From contig JAHDXT010000001.1 of NCBI GenBank assembly GCA_023384095.1, positions 186,001-250,000 on the forward strand: 64,000 bases of DNA, in the 5' to 3' direction. How positions within the stretch are numbered: the first letter of the stretch is position 1; every line of letters starts with the position of its first letter. The notes below the pieces were generated by a model. The model made no database searches, had not been told where the DNA came from, and worked only from the letters and a program-made list of their open reading frames with translations. The DNA comes from Hyphomicrobiaceae bacterium. Lineage in GTDB: Bacteria; Pseudomonadota; Alphaproteobacteria; Rhizobiales; Hyphomicrobiaceae. Of the stretch, positions 44,902-53,619 are shown piece by piece. The position numbers and the translations under genes were made by a program.

Positions 44902-46719
44902 TCAGCTCTTGACCTTCACGTAGCTGCCCGGGGCGTCCTCGATGACGCCGAGCACGGCTCCGGGCTCGCGGGCCGGGACGCGCTGGCCGGAGTGCCTCGC
45001 CAGCCACTTGCTCCAATGCGGCCACCAAGACCCGGGCGTCTGCTTGGCGCCCGCGATCCACTCCTCGAGCGTCCCCGCCGGCTCGCCGTTCGTCCAGTGC
45101 TGATACTTCACCCGCTTCGGGTCCGGCGGATTGATGACCCCGGCGATATGGCCCGAGCCCGCCAGCACGAACTCGACTGGGCCGCCGAAGAGCCTCGAGC
45201 CGATGAACACGGACTTCGCCGGCGCGATGTGATCCTCCCGCGTCGCCAGCTCGTAGACCGGCAGCTCGACCTTCTTCAGATCGAGCCGGGTGCCCGCGAT
45301 CTTCATCCGGCCCTTGGCGAGCTTGTTCTCGTGGTAGAACTCGCGCAGGTAGAAGTTGTGATTGGCCGCCGGCATCCGCGTCGAATCCTGGTTCCAGTAG
45401 AGCAGGTCGAACGGGAACGGCTTCTTGCCGAGCAGGTAGTTGTTGACGATGTAGGGCCAGATCAGGTCCTTCGGCCGCAGCATGTTGAAAACGCTGGCCA
45501 TGCGCGAGCCGTCGAGATAGCCGCGCTCGGCCATCATCTCCTCGAGCGCCTTGAGCTGCGTGTCGTCGATGAAGACCAGGAGGTCCCCGGCGGAGCTGAA
45601 ATCCGCCTGTGCGGCGAGGAAGCTCGCCGAATTGTAAAGGTCCTCGCCGCGCGCCGCGAGATAGGCGAGCGTCGTCGCCAGCAGCGTGCCGCCGACGCAG
45701 TAGCCGAGGACGTTGATCTTGTCCTGTCGCGTCTCGCGCATGACCGCATGAGTGGCCGCCAGCGCGCCCTCGGTCATGTAGTCCTCGAACGTCTTGTCCT
45801 TGAGCCGCCCGTCGGGGTTGACCCAGGACACGACGAAGACGGTGAAGCCCTGGTCGACGGCGAACTTGATGAACGACTTCGGCTGGGTCAGGTCGAGGAT
45901 GTAGAACTTGTTGATCCAAGGCGGGATGACGAGCAGCGGCGTCGCGCGCACCTTCTCCGTCGTCGGCGCGTACTGGATGAGCTGCAGGAGCTCGTTCTGA
46001 AAAACCACCTTGCCGGGAGTGACCGCGAGATTGCGGCCGACCTCGAAGGCCTCGATGTCGGTCTGGCTGATGCGCAGCAGGTCGCCCGATTTCTCCATGT
46101 CCTGCGCGAGATGCGCCAGGCCCTGGACGAGGTTCCGGCCGTTGGTCGCCAGCGTCTCGCGCAGAACCTCCGGATTGGTCATGGGGAAGTTCGAGGGCGA
46201 CAGCGCGCTCAAGAGCTGCTCGAGATAGAACTCGGCCTTCATCCGCGTGCGCTCGTCGATGCCGTCGGTCTTCTCGAGGACCGACTCGGCCCAGTGCGCA
46301 GTCAGCAGGTAGACCTGCTTCCAGTAGTCGAAGTACGGGCTTTGCGACCACTCGGGATCCTTGAACCGGTTGTCGCCGACCTCGGGCCTCGCGACCGGCT
46401 CGACCTTCTCGCCGAGGGCGCGGCGAACGGTGGCCTGCCACAGATCGAAATAGCCGCGTACGAGCTCGCCCTGGGCCGCCGCCAGCCGGCCGGGGTCGCC
46501 GATCCAGAAGCGCGCGACGTCGGTCATGGCCCGCGCCGCCTCGCTCATCTCGTTCATCGCCGTGTAGGGCCCCATTCGGCTGTCGGCCCGCTCGACGAAG
46601 CCGGCCATGACCTTGCCGCCTTGCTCGAATAGCTTGAGCAGGTTGAGCGCCAGCTCCTCGGGATCGTCGAACCTATAGGCCGCGAGATTCGGCCCGGCAT
46701 CGGGGTTGGGCTTCTGCAT
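44902..46719 (-). CDS. phaC: class I poly(3-hydroxyalkanoate) synthase
   Basis: It polymerises 3-hydroxyacyl-CoA into storage polyester on the granule surface. It is 605 aa, the class I size. The lipase-box variant GYCVGGTL holds the catalytic Cys, the Asp is in TREDHIAPAKS and the His in GSGHIAGVINPP. The N-terminal domain has WSQSPYFDYWKQVYLL and YFDLWQATVRR, typical of class I PhaC. The ATG at 46719 has only a weak ribosome site. No phaA/phaB or phasin gene is visible; the conserved neighbour on the other side is the AlaC-like aminotransferase. Confidence 0.95.
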   Translation of the reverse strand: MQKPNPDAGPNLAAYRFDDPEELALNLLKLFEQGGKVMAGFVERADSRMGPYTAMNEMSEAARAMTDVARFWIGDPGRLAAAQGELVRGYFDLWQATVRRALGEKVEPVARPEVGDNRFKDPEWSQSPYFDYWKQVYLLTAHWAESVLEKTDGIDERTRMKAEFYLEQLLSALSPSNFPMTNPEVLRETLATNGRNLVQGLAHLAQDMEKSGDLLRISQTDIEAFEVGRNLAVTPGKVVFQNELLQLIQYAPTTEKVRATPLLVIPPWINKFYILDLTQPKSFIKFAVDQGFTVFVVSWVNPDGRLKDKTFEDYMTEGALAATHAVMRETRQDKINVLGYCVGGTLLATTLAYLAARGEDLYNSASFLAAQADFSSAGDLLVFIDDTQLKALEEMMAERGYLDGSRMASVFNMLRPKDLIWPYIVNNYLLGKKPFPFDLLYWNQDSTRMPAANHNFYLREFYHENKLAKGRMKIAGTRLDLKKVELPVYELATREDHIAPAKSVFIGSRLFGGPVEFVLAGSGHIAGVINPPDPKRVKYQHWTNGEPAGTLEEWIAGAKQTPGSWWPHWSKWLARHSGQRVPAREPGAVLGVIEDAPGSYVKVKS

Positions 46720-46898
46720 GGGTGCCTGTATGACGAAAGGTCGCCGGTCTTGCCAAATCGCACTTGGCCGAGGCAAGCACGGCGTATACTGGATCGCCAC
46801 TTACATAGTGCGGCGAAGGGCGGCGCGCCAGCACCCAGGCTCGAAGGTGTTGATTAGAATCGGGTAGTCTCTGCCTCGACTGCAACACCGGATCGGAC

Positions 46899-47165
46899 AT
46901 GATGAGAGGCTCCAACATCGCCGTGCGCTTCCGACCCGCAACCTCCGCCGGCTGCATCGGCGCGGCGGCCGGCGCTTTGGTGCTCACAGCGCTCGTCGCC
47001 GGCTGCTCTCAAGCCAACTCGACACGGCTGCCGGAGCTCGCCTCGCTGCCGCGCCGGCTGCTCTCCGAGGAGGAGCAGAAGAAGGCGGTCGAGGCGCTGA
47101 AGGCCCGGCAGGAGACGCATCGGGCCGAGGCGATCAAGGAAATCGAGGGCGAGAAGCACCGCTGA
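46899..47165 (+). CDS. small putative lipoprotein, 88 aa
   Basis: A basic N-terminus and a hydrophobic stretch end in the lipobox ALVAGC near residue 36; the mature part is about 53 aa. It ends in a charged helix rich in Glu, Lys, Ala and Arg (LLSEEEQKKAVEALKARQET), likely a short coiled coil in the periplasm. Such proteins are common beside phaC/aminotransferase loci in this group. No function is known. It is divergent from phaC (179 nt between starts) and lies 127 nt upstream of the aminotransferase. Confidence 0.7.
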   Translation: MMRGSNIAVRFRPATSAGCIGAAAGALVLTALVAGCSQANSTRLPELASLPRRLLSEEEQKKAVEALKARQETHRAEAIKEIEGEKHR

Positions 47166-47292
47166 CGGGGGCGGGAGCGGCGGGCCCCGCATCGCGCGCG
47201 AGCCGCGCCGGCCCCTGGACGAGCGGAAGCAATCGATCGTAAAGACGAGCTGCAAACACCATAGGTGCCTGTCAACTGAACGAGACGAGCCC

Positions 47293-48519
47293 GTGATCGA
47301 CGATTTCCATCGCATCAAGCGCCTGCCGCCCTACGTCTTCGCAGAGGTCAATCGCCTGAAGGCGGCCGCACGGGCCGGCGGCGCCGACATCATCGACCTC
47401 GGCATGGGCAATCCCGACATGCCGACGCCGCAGCATATCGTCGACAAGCTCGTCGAGACCGTCAACAAGCCGCGCACGCACCGCTATTCGGCGTCCAAAG
47501 GCATCCCGGGCCTCCGCAAGGCGCAGTCCGCCTACTATCTGCGCCGCTTCGGAGTGAAGCTCAATCCCGAGACCCAGGTGGTGGCCACGCTCGGCTCCAA
47601 GGAGGGCTTCGCCAACATGGCCCAGGCGATCACGGCGCCCGGCGACGTCATCCTGGTGCCGAACCCGACCTACCCCATCCACGAGTTCGGCTTCATCATC
47701 TCGGGAGCCGCCATCCGCCATATCCCGGCGAGCACCGGGCCGGACTTCCTGCGCGGCGTCGAGCGGGCAGCGAAGCACTCGATCCCGAAGCCGCTGGCGA
47801 TGGTGCTGAGCTACCCGTCGAACCCGACGGCGATGACCGCGGACCTCGACTTCTATGCCGAGGCGGTGCAGCTCGCCAAGCGGCTCGGCCTCATCATCCT
47901 GTCGGACCTCGCTTACGCGGAGATCTACTTCGGCGACCAGGCGCCGCCGTCGGTGCTGCAGGTGCCGGGCGCGATCGACGTCGCGGTCGAGTTCACCTCG
48001 CTGTCCAAGACCTACAGCATGCCGGGCTGGCGGATGGGCTTCGCGGTCGGCAACGAGCGGCTCATCGCGGCCCTGGCGCGGGTGAAGTCGTATCTCGACT
48101 ACGGCGCGTTCACGCCTGTCCAGGTCGCGGCGGCGGCCGCGCTCAATGGCCCGCAGAGCTGCGTCGAGGAGATCCGCCAGGTGTACAAGAGCCGGCGGGA
48201 CACGCTGGTCGAAAGCTTCGCCCGCGCGGGCTGGACAATACCCCCGCCCCCGGCGACCATGTTCGCCTGGGCGCCGATCCCGGAGCAATTCCGTGACATC
48301 GGCTCGGTCGAGTTCGCCAAGCTCCTCATCGAGAAGGCTGACGTCGCCGTCTCTCCCGGGCTGGGCTTCGGCGAGCACGGCGAGGGCTTCGTGCGGATCG
48401 CGCTGGTCGAGAACGAGCACCGCATCCGGCAGGCGGCACGCAACATCAGGAAGTTTCTGTCGCAGGCGCCCGCGGCGATGCACAACGTCATCCCCCTGCA
48501 GCAGAAGGCGTCCGGCTAG
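47293..48519 (+). CDS. class I/II aminotransferase, AlaC / LL-diaminopimelate-type
   Basis: A fold-type I PLP enzyme, 408 aa, likely moving amino groups between alanine, glutamate and related keto acids. The PLP Lys is in TSLSKTYSMPGWRMGF and substrate Arg near GFVRIALVENEHR; SYPSNPTA carries the Asn that binds PLP. The N-terminal GMGNPDMPTP and YSASKGIPGLRKA match the AlaC/YfdZ group. The GTG at 47293 is used as start. It lies 9 nt upstream of hom; this aminotransferase-hom-glpX order is a conserved Rhizobiales block, perhaps an aspartate-family amino-acid unit. Confidence 0.9.
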   Translation: MIDDFHRIKRLPPYVFAEVNRLKAAARAGGADIIDLGMGNPDMPTPQHIVDKLVETVNKPRTHRYSASKGIPGLRKAQSAYYLRRFGVKLNPETQVVATLGSKEGFANMAQAITAPGDVILVPNPTYPIHEFGFIISGAAIRHIPASTGPDFLRGVERAAKHSIPKPLAMVLSYPSNPTAMTADLDFYAEAVQLAKRLGLIILSDLAYAEIYFGDQAPPSVLQVPGAIDVAVEFTSLSKTYSMPGWRMGFAVGNERLIAALARVKSYLDYGAFTPVQVAAAAALNGPQSCVEEIRQVYKSRRDTLVESFARAGWTIPPPPATMFAWAPIPEQFRDIGSVEFAKLLIEKADVAVSPGLGFGEHGEGFVRIALVENEHRIRQAARNIRKFLSQAPAAMHNVIPLQQKASG

Positions 48520-48528
48520 GCCCTGTCC

Positions 48529-49854
48529 ATGTCCAAACCCCTCAAACTCGGCATCGCCGGGCTCGGCACCGTCGGCACCGGGCTGCTGCAGGCGCTCGAC
48601 GCCCATGCCGACCGGCTCGCCGCGACGCTCGGGCGCGAGATCAGGGTGGCGGCCGTCTCGGCGCGGTCGCGCGACAAGGATCGCGGTGTCCGACTCGACG
48701 GGTTCAGATGGGTCGACGACGCCGTGGCGCTCGCGAGCGATCGCGAGATCGATGTGTTCGTCGAGCTCATCGGCGGCGAAGGCGGCGTCGCCGCCGAGGC
48801 CGTCGAGGCGGCGCTGAGGGCGCGCAAGCACGTCGTGACGGCCAACAAGGCGCTGCTCGCCCGCCACGGCGTCCGGCTGGCGCGGCTGGCCGAGGAGCAC
48901 GGCGTGGCGCTCAACTTCGAGGCCGCGGTAGCGGGCGGTATCCCGGTCATCAAGACCATCCGCGAGGCGCTGCTCGGCAACGAGATCCGCCGCGTCTACG
49001 GCATCCTCAACGGCACCTGCAATTACATCCTGACCACGATGCAGAAGGAGGGCCGCCCCTTCGCCGAGGTGCTGAAGGAGGCGCAGGCGCGGGGCTATGC
49101 GGAGGCCGACCCGACCTTCGACATCGGCGGCTTCGACACTGCCCACAAGCTCTCGCTGCTGACGAGCCTCGCGTTCGGGACCGAGGTGGCGTTCGACGAC
49201 ATCCACGTCGAGGGCATCGAGCACATCGCGCCGGCCGACATCGAGGCCGCCGACGACCTCGGCTACCGCATCAAGCTCCTGGGCGTTGCGCTGCGCACGC
49301 CGAGCGGCATCGAGCAGCGGGTGCATCCGGCCATGGTGCCGAAGCACTCGGCGATCGCCGAGGTCTCGGGCGTCACCAACTGCGTGGCGATCGACGGCGA
49401 CTTCGCCGGCGACCTGCTGCTGGTCGGCTCCGGCGCCGGAGCGAAGCCTACGGCATCGGCCGTCGCCAGCGATATCGGCGACATCGCGCGCGGCCTCGTG
49501 CTGCCGCCGTTCCTGGTTCCGTCAGGGCAGCTCATGCCCTACGTGCGGGCCATGCTCGACCGCCACCAGGGCGCCTACTACGTCCGCCTCACCGTCTACG
49601 ACCGGCCCGGCGCCATGGCCGCGATCGCCAGCCGGATGGCCGAGCAGGAGGTTTCGATCGAGAGCATCGTCCAGCGGCGTCCGCGATCGGCACTGCCGGG
49701 CATCGGCGCACGCCCGGTGCCGGGCTCGCTCACCCCGGTCGTGCTCATCACCCATGAGACGACCGAGGAGGCGATCCGCAAGGCGCTCGCCGCCATCGAG
49801 CGAGACGGCAAGGTCTCCGAGACGCCGCAGATGATCCGGATCGAGAAGCTCTGA
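48529..49854 (+). CDS. hom: homoserine dehydrogenase
   Basis: It reduces aspartate semialdehyde to homoserine, the branch to threonine and methionine. It is 441 aa. The NAD(P)-binding loop is GIAGLGTVGTGLL (about residues 8-20), the catalytic core has VYGILNGTCNYILTTM and YAEADPTFDIGGFDTAHKL, and the last about 80 residues form an ACT regulatory domain (YYVRLTVYDRPGAMAAIASR), so feedback control by threonine is expected. It begins 9 nt after the aminotransferase and is followed by glpX after 44 nt. Confidence 0.96.
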   Translation: MSKPLKLGIAGLGTVGTGLLQALDAHADRLAATLGREIRVAAVSARSRDKDRGVRLDGFRWVDDAVALASDREIDVFVELIGGEGGVAAEAVEAALRARKHVVTANKALLARHGVRLARLAEEHGVALNFEAAVAGGIPVIKTIREALLGNEIRRVYGILNGTCNYILTTMQKEGRPFAEVLKEAQARGYAEADPTFDIGGFDTAHKLSLLTSLAFGTEVAFDDIHVEGIEHIAPADIEAADDLGYRIKLLGVALRTPSGIEQRVHPAMVPKHSAIAEVSGVTNCVAIDGDFAGDLLLVGSGAGAKPTASAVASDIGDIARGLVLPPFLVPSGQLMPYVRAMLDRHQGAYYVRLTVYDRPGAMAAIASRMAEQEVSIESIVQRRPRSALPGIGARPVPGSLTPVVLITHETTEEAIRKALAAIERDGKVSETPQMIRIEKL

Positions 49855-49898
49855 AAACGCCGGCGACCGGCGAGAACGCGGAATGGAGGAACAGGCCC

Positions 49899-50888
49899 AT
49901 GCCGAATGACATCAGGGGGGAGGGGCTCGATCGCGTCCTCGTCCTCGAGGTCGGCCGCGTCACCGAGGCAGCCGCCATCGCCGCCGCACGGCTGCGGGGC
50001 CGGGGCAACGAGAAGGCGGCCGACAAGGCCGCCGTCGACGCCATGCGCCGCGAGCTCAACCGGCTCCATATCCGCGGCCGCGTCGTGATCGGAGAAGGCG
50101 AGATGGACGAGGCGCCGATGCTCTACATCGGCGAGGAGGTCGGAGCAGGCGACGGGCCGGAGGTGGACATCGCCGTCGATCCGCTCGAGGGCACCACGAT
50201 CTGCGCCAAGGCGATGCCGAACGCGCTGGCGGTGCTGGCCATCGCCGAGCGCGGCGGGCTGCTGCACGCGCCGGACATCTACATGAACAAGATCGCGATC
50301 GGCCCGGGCTACCCCGAAGGCGTCGTCGACCTCGACGCCACGCCCGCCGACAACCTGCGGGCGCTGGCGAAGGCAAAGGGCGTACCGATCGACGAGATCA
50401 CCACCTGCATCCTCGACCGGCCGCGCCATGCCGAGCTGATCAAGGCGGTGCGTGAGGCCGGTGCGGCCGTGCAGCTCATCCCGGACGGCGACATCGCCGG
50501 CGTCATCTGGACGACGGACCCCGAGGAGACCGGCATCGACATCTACCTGGGCTCCGGCGGCGCGCCGGAGGGCGTGCTGGCCGCGGCCGCGCTGCGCTGC
50601 ATCGGCGGACAGATGCAGGGGCGCCTCATGCCGCTCAAGGACGAGGAACGCGAGCGCGCCGCCACGATGGGGGCCGACGTCAGCCGCAAATACACGATGC
50701 AGGACATGGCCTCGGGCGACGTCATCTTCTCAGCGAGCGGCGTCACCGACGGCTCGCTGCTCGACGGCGTGCACTTCCGCGGCGACTTCGCCGAGACCGA
50801 GACCGTCATCATGCGCGCCAAGACGGGCACCGTCCGGCGCATCAAGACGACCTTCCGGAATATTGGGACTAAGCTTGCGGGGTTATGA
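49899..50888 (+). CDS. glpX: fructose-1,6-bisphosphatase class II
   Basis: It removes the 1-phosphate of fructose 1,6-bisphosphate in gluconeogenesis. It is 329 aa. The metal site is visible as GEGEMDEAPMLYIGE and IDIAVDPLEGTTICAK-type sequence (DPLEGTT), and the substrate loop as FSASGVTDGSLLDGV. In many Rhizobiales recJ follows directly after hom-glpX. Here recJ is missing and a decayed GMC gene follows, which marks a rearrangement border. Confidence 0.95.
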   Translation: MPNDIRGEGLDRVLVLEVGRVTEAAAIAAARLRGRGNEKAADKAAVDAMRRELNRLHIRGRVVIGEGEMDEAPMLYIGEEVGAGDGPEVDIAVDPLEGTTICAKAMPNALAVLAIAERGGLLHAPDIYMNKIAIGPGYPEGVVDLDATPADNLRALAKAKGVPIDEITTCILDRPRHAELIKAVREAGAAVQLIPDGDIAGVIWTTDPEETGIDIYLGSGGAPEGVLAAAALRCIGGQMQGRLMPLKDEERERAATMGADVSRKYTMQDMASGDVIFSASGVTDGSLLDGVHFRGDFAETETVIMRAKTGTVRRIKTTFRNIGTKLAGL

Positions 50889-50954
50889 TCGGGATCGACA
50901 GCCGGTGTCGTCCGGCAATTCGCCCGCTATCCCTGCTGCTGCGCGGGCCGGCTG

Positions 50955-51303
50955 CGGCGCCGGCCCTGGCGAGCGTCATCGAGCGCGAGCTGGTGCCGGG
51001 GTGCAAGGTGGACAGGCGCGAAGCCACGCAACCGCGCCTCGGCCGTGTTCCATCCCCGTCGGCACCTGCCGCATGGGGCCGGATCCCGGCTCGGTCGTAG
51101 TCGACAGCCGGCTGCGGGCCGATGGAATGCACGCGCTCCGGATCATCGATGCGTCGGTCTTTCCCGTGATGACGTCCGGCAACACGAAAGCGCCTGTCAT
51201 CATGACTGGCGAGAATGGCGCGGACCTCGTGCCCGCCGACATGAGTGCCGGCGGCGGTGCGCGGCCATATCAGGATGAGCTCGAAGCGGAACCCGGCACG
51301 TGA
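50955..51303 (+). pseudogene. remnant of a GMC-family oxidoreductase (C-terminal part)
   Basis: Only the last 100 or so residues of a GMC oxidoreductase are recognisable, spread over three frames. Frame 2 reads ALASVIERELVPG (about 50967-51003). Frame 3 then reads ASAVFHP (51036-51056). Frame 1 continues PVGTCRMGPDPGSVVVDSRL through DASVFPVMTSGNTKAPVIM to a stop at 51301-51303. An extra C near 51054-51057 explains the last frame change. The FAD domain is gone. The stop overlaps the start of the next gene (GTGA), so an intact ancestor was probably translated together with it. Confidence 0.8.
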
Positions 51304-52595
51304 GCAACGTTTTCACCGATGACTGCAAGCTTTCTCCATACTGGTGGGACCGGGTCCCGCGTCCGCAGCTCGACGCTCGTCCGCTGTCGCAATCCGTAGT
51401 TGTCGCCGTCGTCGGCTCGGGCTACACGGGTCTCAACGCCGCTCTGGTGACAGCCCGCGGCGGCCGGCACGCGGTCGTGCTCGATGCGGAGGAAGCCGGC
51501 TGGGGATGCAGCACGCGCAACGGCGGCCAGGTGTCGACCAGCATCAAGCCGTCGTTCGAGCGGCTGGCGCGGCGCCATGGCGCCCGGCGGGCCCATGACA
51601 TCCTCGCGGAGGGCCGGAGCTCGCTGGCCTGGCTCGGCGATCTCGTTGCGGCCGAGAAGCTCGACTGCGACTTCGCGGTCGTCGGCCGCTTCCACGCGGC
51701 CCACAACAGGGCGCAGTTCGAGGCCCTGGCGCGCCGCATCGCCGATCAGCCGAAAGGGCTCGAGCTCGATGCCCATGTCGTGCCACGCGCCGAACAGCAC
51801 GCCGAGCTCGGCACCGACGCCTATCACGGTGGCGTGGTCTACCGTCGGCACGCCTCCCTCGACCCGGCGCGCTACCATCAGGAGTTGCTGCTCCGCGTCC
51901 AGCGCTCCGGCGGCGAGATCATGGCTCGCTGCCCGGTCGAAGCCATCGAGAAGGAGGCGGGCGGCTTCCGGCTGAGCACGCCGAGCGGCACCATCCGGAC
52001 ACGGGACGTGGTCATTGCCACCAACGGCTATACGGGCCGCCTGACGCCGTGGCTGCAGCGCCGCGTGATCCCGATCGGCAGCTACATGATCGCGACCGAG
52101 CCGCTGCCCGCCGAGCTGATGGCCCGCCTCATGCCGCGCAACCGCATCGTCAGCGACACGCGCAGGGTCGTCTACTACTATCGCGCGTCGCCGGACCGGC
52201 AACGGGTCCTGTTCGGCGGCCGCGTGTCGCTCAGCGAAACGGACCCGCGGATCAGCGGACCCAGACTGCACGCCGATATGGTCGGCATCTTTCCCGAGCT
52301 CGCGGACGTTCGTATCAGCCATTCCTGGTGCGGCTTCATCGCCTACACGTTCGACGAGCTGATGCACGTCGGCCGACACGACGGCATGCATTACGCCATG
52401 GGCTACTGCGGCGCCGGCGTCGGCACTGCGAGCTACTTCGGCATGCGCATCGGCCAGCAGGTGCTCGGGCTGAAGGAGGGACGCACGGCCCTCGACGGGC
52501 TCGCCTTCGAGACGCGGCCGCTCTATTCCGGAAACCCCTGGTTCCTGGCGCCGTCCGTTCTCTATTACCGATGGCGCGACCGGCTGCCCATCTAG
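51300..52595 (+). CDS. FAD-dependent oxidoreductase, DAO/PuuB-like
   Basis: It is 431 aa of the D-amino-acid-oxidase-like family, closest in appearance to gamma-glutamylputrescine oxidase (PuuB/OrdL). The Rossmann motif is VVGSGYTGLNAAL (about residues 36-48), followed by AGWGCSTRNGGQVS, the conserved R-N-G-G flavin-site element. The C-terminal part has HYAMGYCGAGVGTASYFG. It probably oxidises an amine or amino-acid side chain. The GTG at 51300 overlaps the stop of the decayed GMC gene, so its own translation start may have lost coupling. No polyamine genes are adjacent. Confidence 0.87.
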   Translation: MSNVFTDDCKLSPYWWDRVPRPQLDARPLSQSVVVAVVGSGYTGLNAALVTARGGRHAVVLDAEEAGWGCSTRNGGQVSTSIKPSFERLARRHGARRAHDILAEGRSSLAWLGDLVAAEKLDCDFAVVGRFHAAHNRAQFEALARRIADQPKGLELDAHVVPRAEQHAELGTDAYHGGVVYRRHASLDPARYHQELLLRVQRSGGEIMARCPVEAIEKEAGGFRLSTPSGTIRTRDVVIATNGYTGRLTPWLQRRVIPIGSYMIATEPLPAELMARLMPRNRIVSDTRRVVYYYRASPDRQRVLFGGRVSLSETDPRISGPRLHADMVGIFPELADVRISHSWCGFIAYTFDELMHVGRHDGMHYAMGYCGAGVGTASYFGMRIGQQVLGLKEGRTALDGLAFETRPLYSGNPWFLAPSVLYYRWRDRLPI

Positions 52596-52635
52596 AGCCT
52601 GTTCGGCTGAGATCGAAACAGTAGCGACGACCACT

Positions 52636-52757
52636 TCTCCCCTCCCCCTTGCGGGGAGGGGTCGGGGGTGGGGGTGCCCGGCTTCGGGCGTTGCATTCGT
52701 GGCCCCACCCCACCCGCGCGGCGTTCGCCGCGCCGCCCTCCCCGTCAAGGGGAGGGC
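52636..52757. repeat. intergenic mosaic repeat, copy C (inverted)
   Basis: It contains the same CCTCCCCTTGACGGGGAGG and CGCGGCG palindrome modules as copies A and B at 42.4-42.8 kb, in reverse order and orientation, with a different 20-nt centre. It fills most of the 331-nt gap 52596-52926 between the FAD oxidoreductase and the phosphonate operon's last gene. Confidence 0.8.
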
Positions 52758-52926
52758 ATCGTGTCGCTTACCCAATAACCCTCACCCTGGCCTTCTCCCG
52801 CTGGACAGGGAGAATAGGCGCAACCTGATATGCTTCGATCAAAACCGAACACGCTGCAGGTTCGGAGCTGTTCCGCCAGACCGCGATCACACGGCAGCGT
52901 TATTCGGAAAGCGATAGCCGCCTTAC

Positions 52927-53598
52927 CTACTTCAGCCGCTCGAGAGCGGCGTCGGCCTCGGTGCCGAACTTTGCGGCTTCCGACTTCTGCGCAGCGAGCT
53001 CCCGCACCACAGTCCAGGTCTCGATCGCCTCTGGCGTCTTGCCTAGCTTCTCATAGGCCAGGGCAAGCTCGCGGCGGGCCTCGATGTTGTCGGGGGCCGA
53101 CTGTGTCGCGACCTCGAGGTTCAGCTCGGCGCGCTCGAGACTGGCCTTGGAGACCGCCACGGTGCCGTCGGGCTGGCGGTAGGGCATCATCGAGACCCGA
53201 CCGAGCAGGATCTTGGCCTGCAGGTTTTTCGGATCCAGCTCGATGACGTGATTGAGCTCGTTGATGGCCATCTCGACCTGCCCGCTCTCGACCCGGGTCA
53301 GCGCACTGGCGATGTGCGGCTCCACGATATAGCGGTCGACCTTCTTGGCCGCGCGGAAGGCGGCGTGCGCCTCGTCGTAGCGCTTCAGACCGCGGTAGGC
53401 GTTGCCGAGGGCGACCTGGGCGGGGATCGAATCGGCGTTGATCTCGACGGCGCGCTGCAGCTCCAACAGCGCCGAATCGTACTTGCCCTGGTCGAGCAGG
53501 GCCTGGCCGGCGGCAAAATGCTTGTCGAATTCCTCGGCGCTGTCGCCGCATGCGGCGAGCCCGATCGCCAGCACCAAGGCGAGGAGTAGCTTGCGCAT
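52927..53598 (-). CDS. tetratricopeptide-repeat lipoprotein, 223 aa
   Basis: A signal peptide with the lipobox IGLAAC (Cys near residue 17) makes this a lipoprotein facing the periplasm. The rest is a run of TPR-like helix pairs: HFAAGQALLDQGKYDSALLE, then a repeat starting IPAQVALGNAYRGLKRYDEA, and more to residue 220 (REELALAYEKLGKTPEAI-like). It lies 21 nt downstream of phnE on the same strand, so it is probably the last gene of the phosphonate operon. A role as an assembly or docking factor for the transporter or another envelope complex is inference; no phosphonate role of such a protein is known to me. Confidence 0.85.
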   Translation of the reverse strand: MRKLLLALVLAIGLAACGDSAEEFDKHFAAGQALLDQGKYDSALLELQRAVEINADSIPAQVALGNAYRGLKRYDEAHAAFRAAKKVDRYIVEPHIASALTRVESGQVEMAINELNHVIELDPKNLQAKILLGRVSMMPYRQPDGTVAVSKASLERAELNLEVATQSAPDNIEARRELALAYEKLGKTPEAIETWTVVRELAAQKSEAAKFGTEADAALERLK

Positions 53599-53619
53599 GG
53601 GGCCTCCTTTCTCCGCAGC

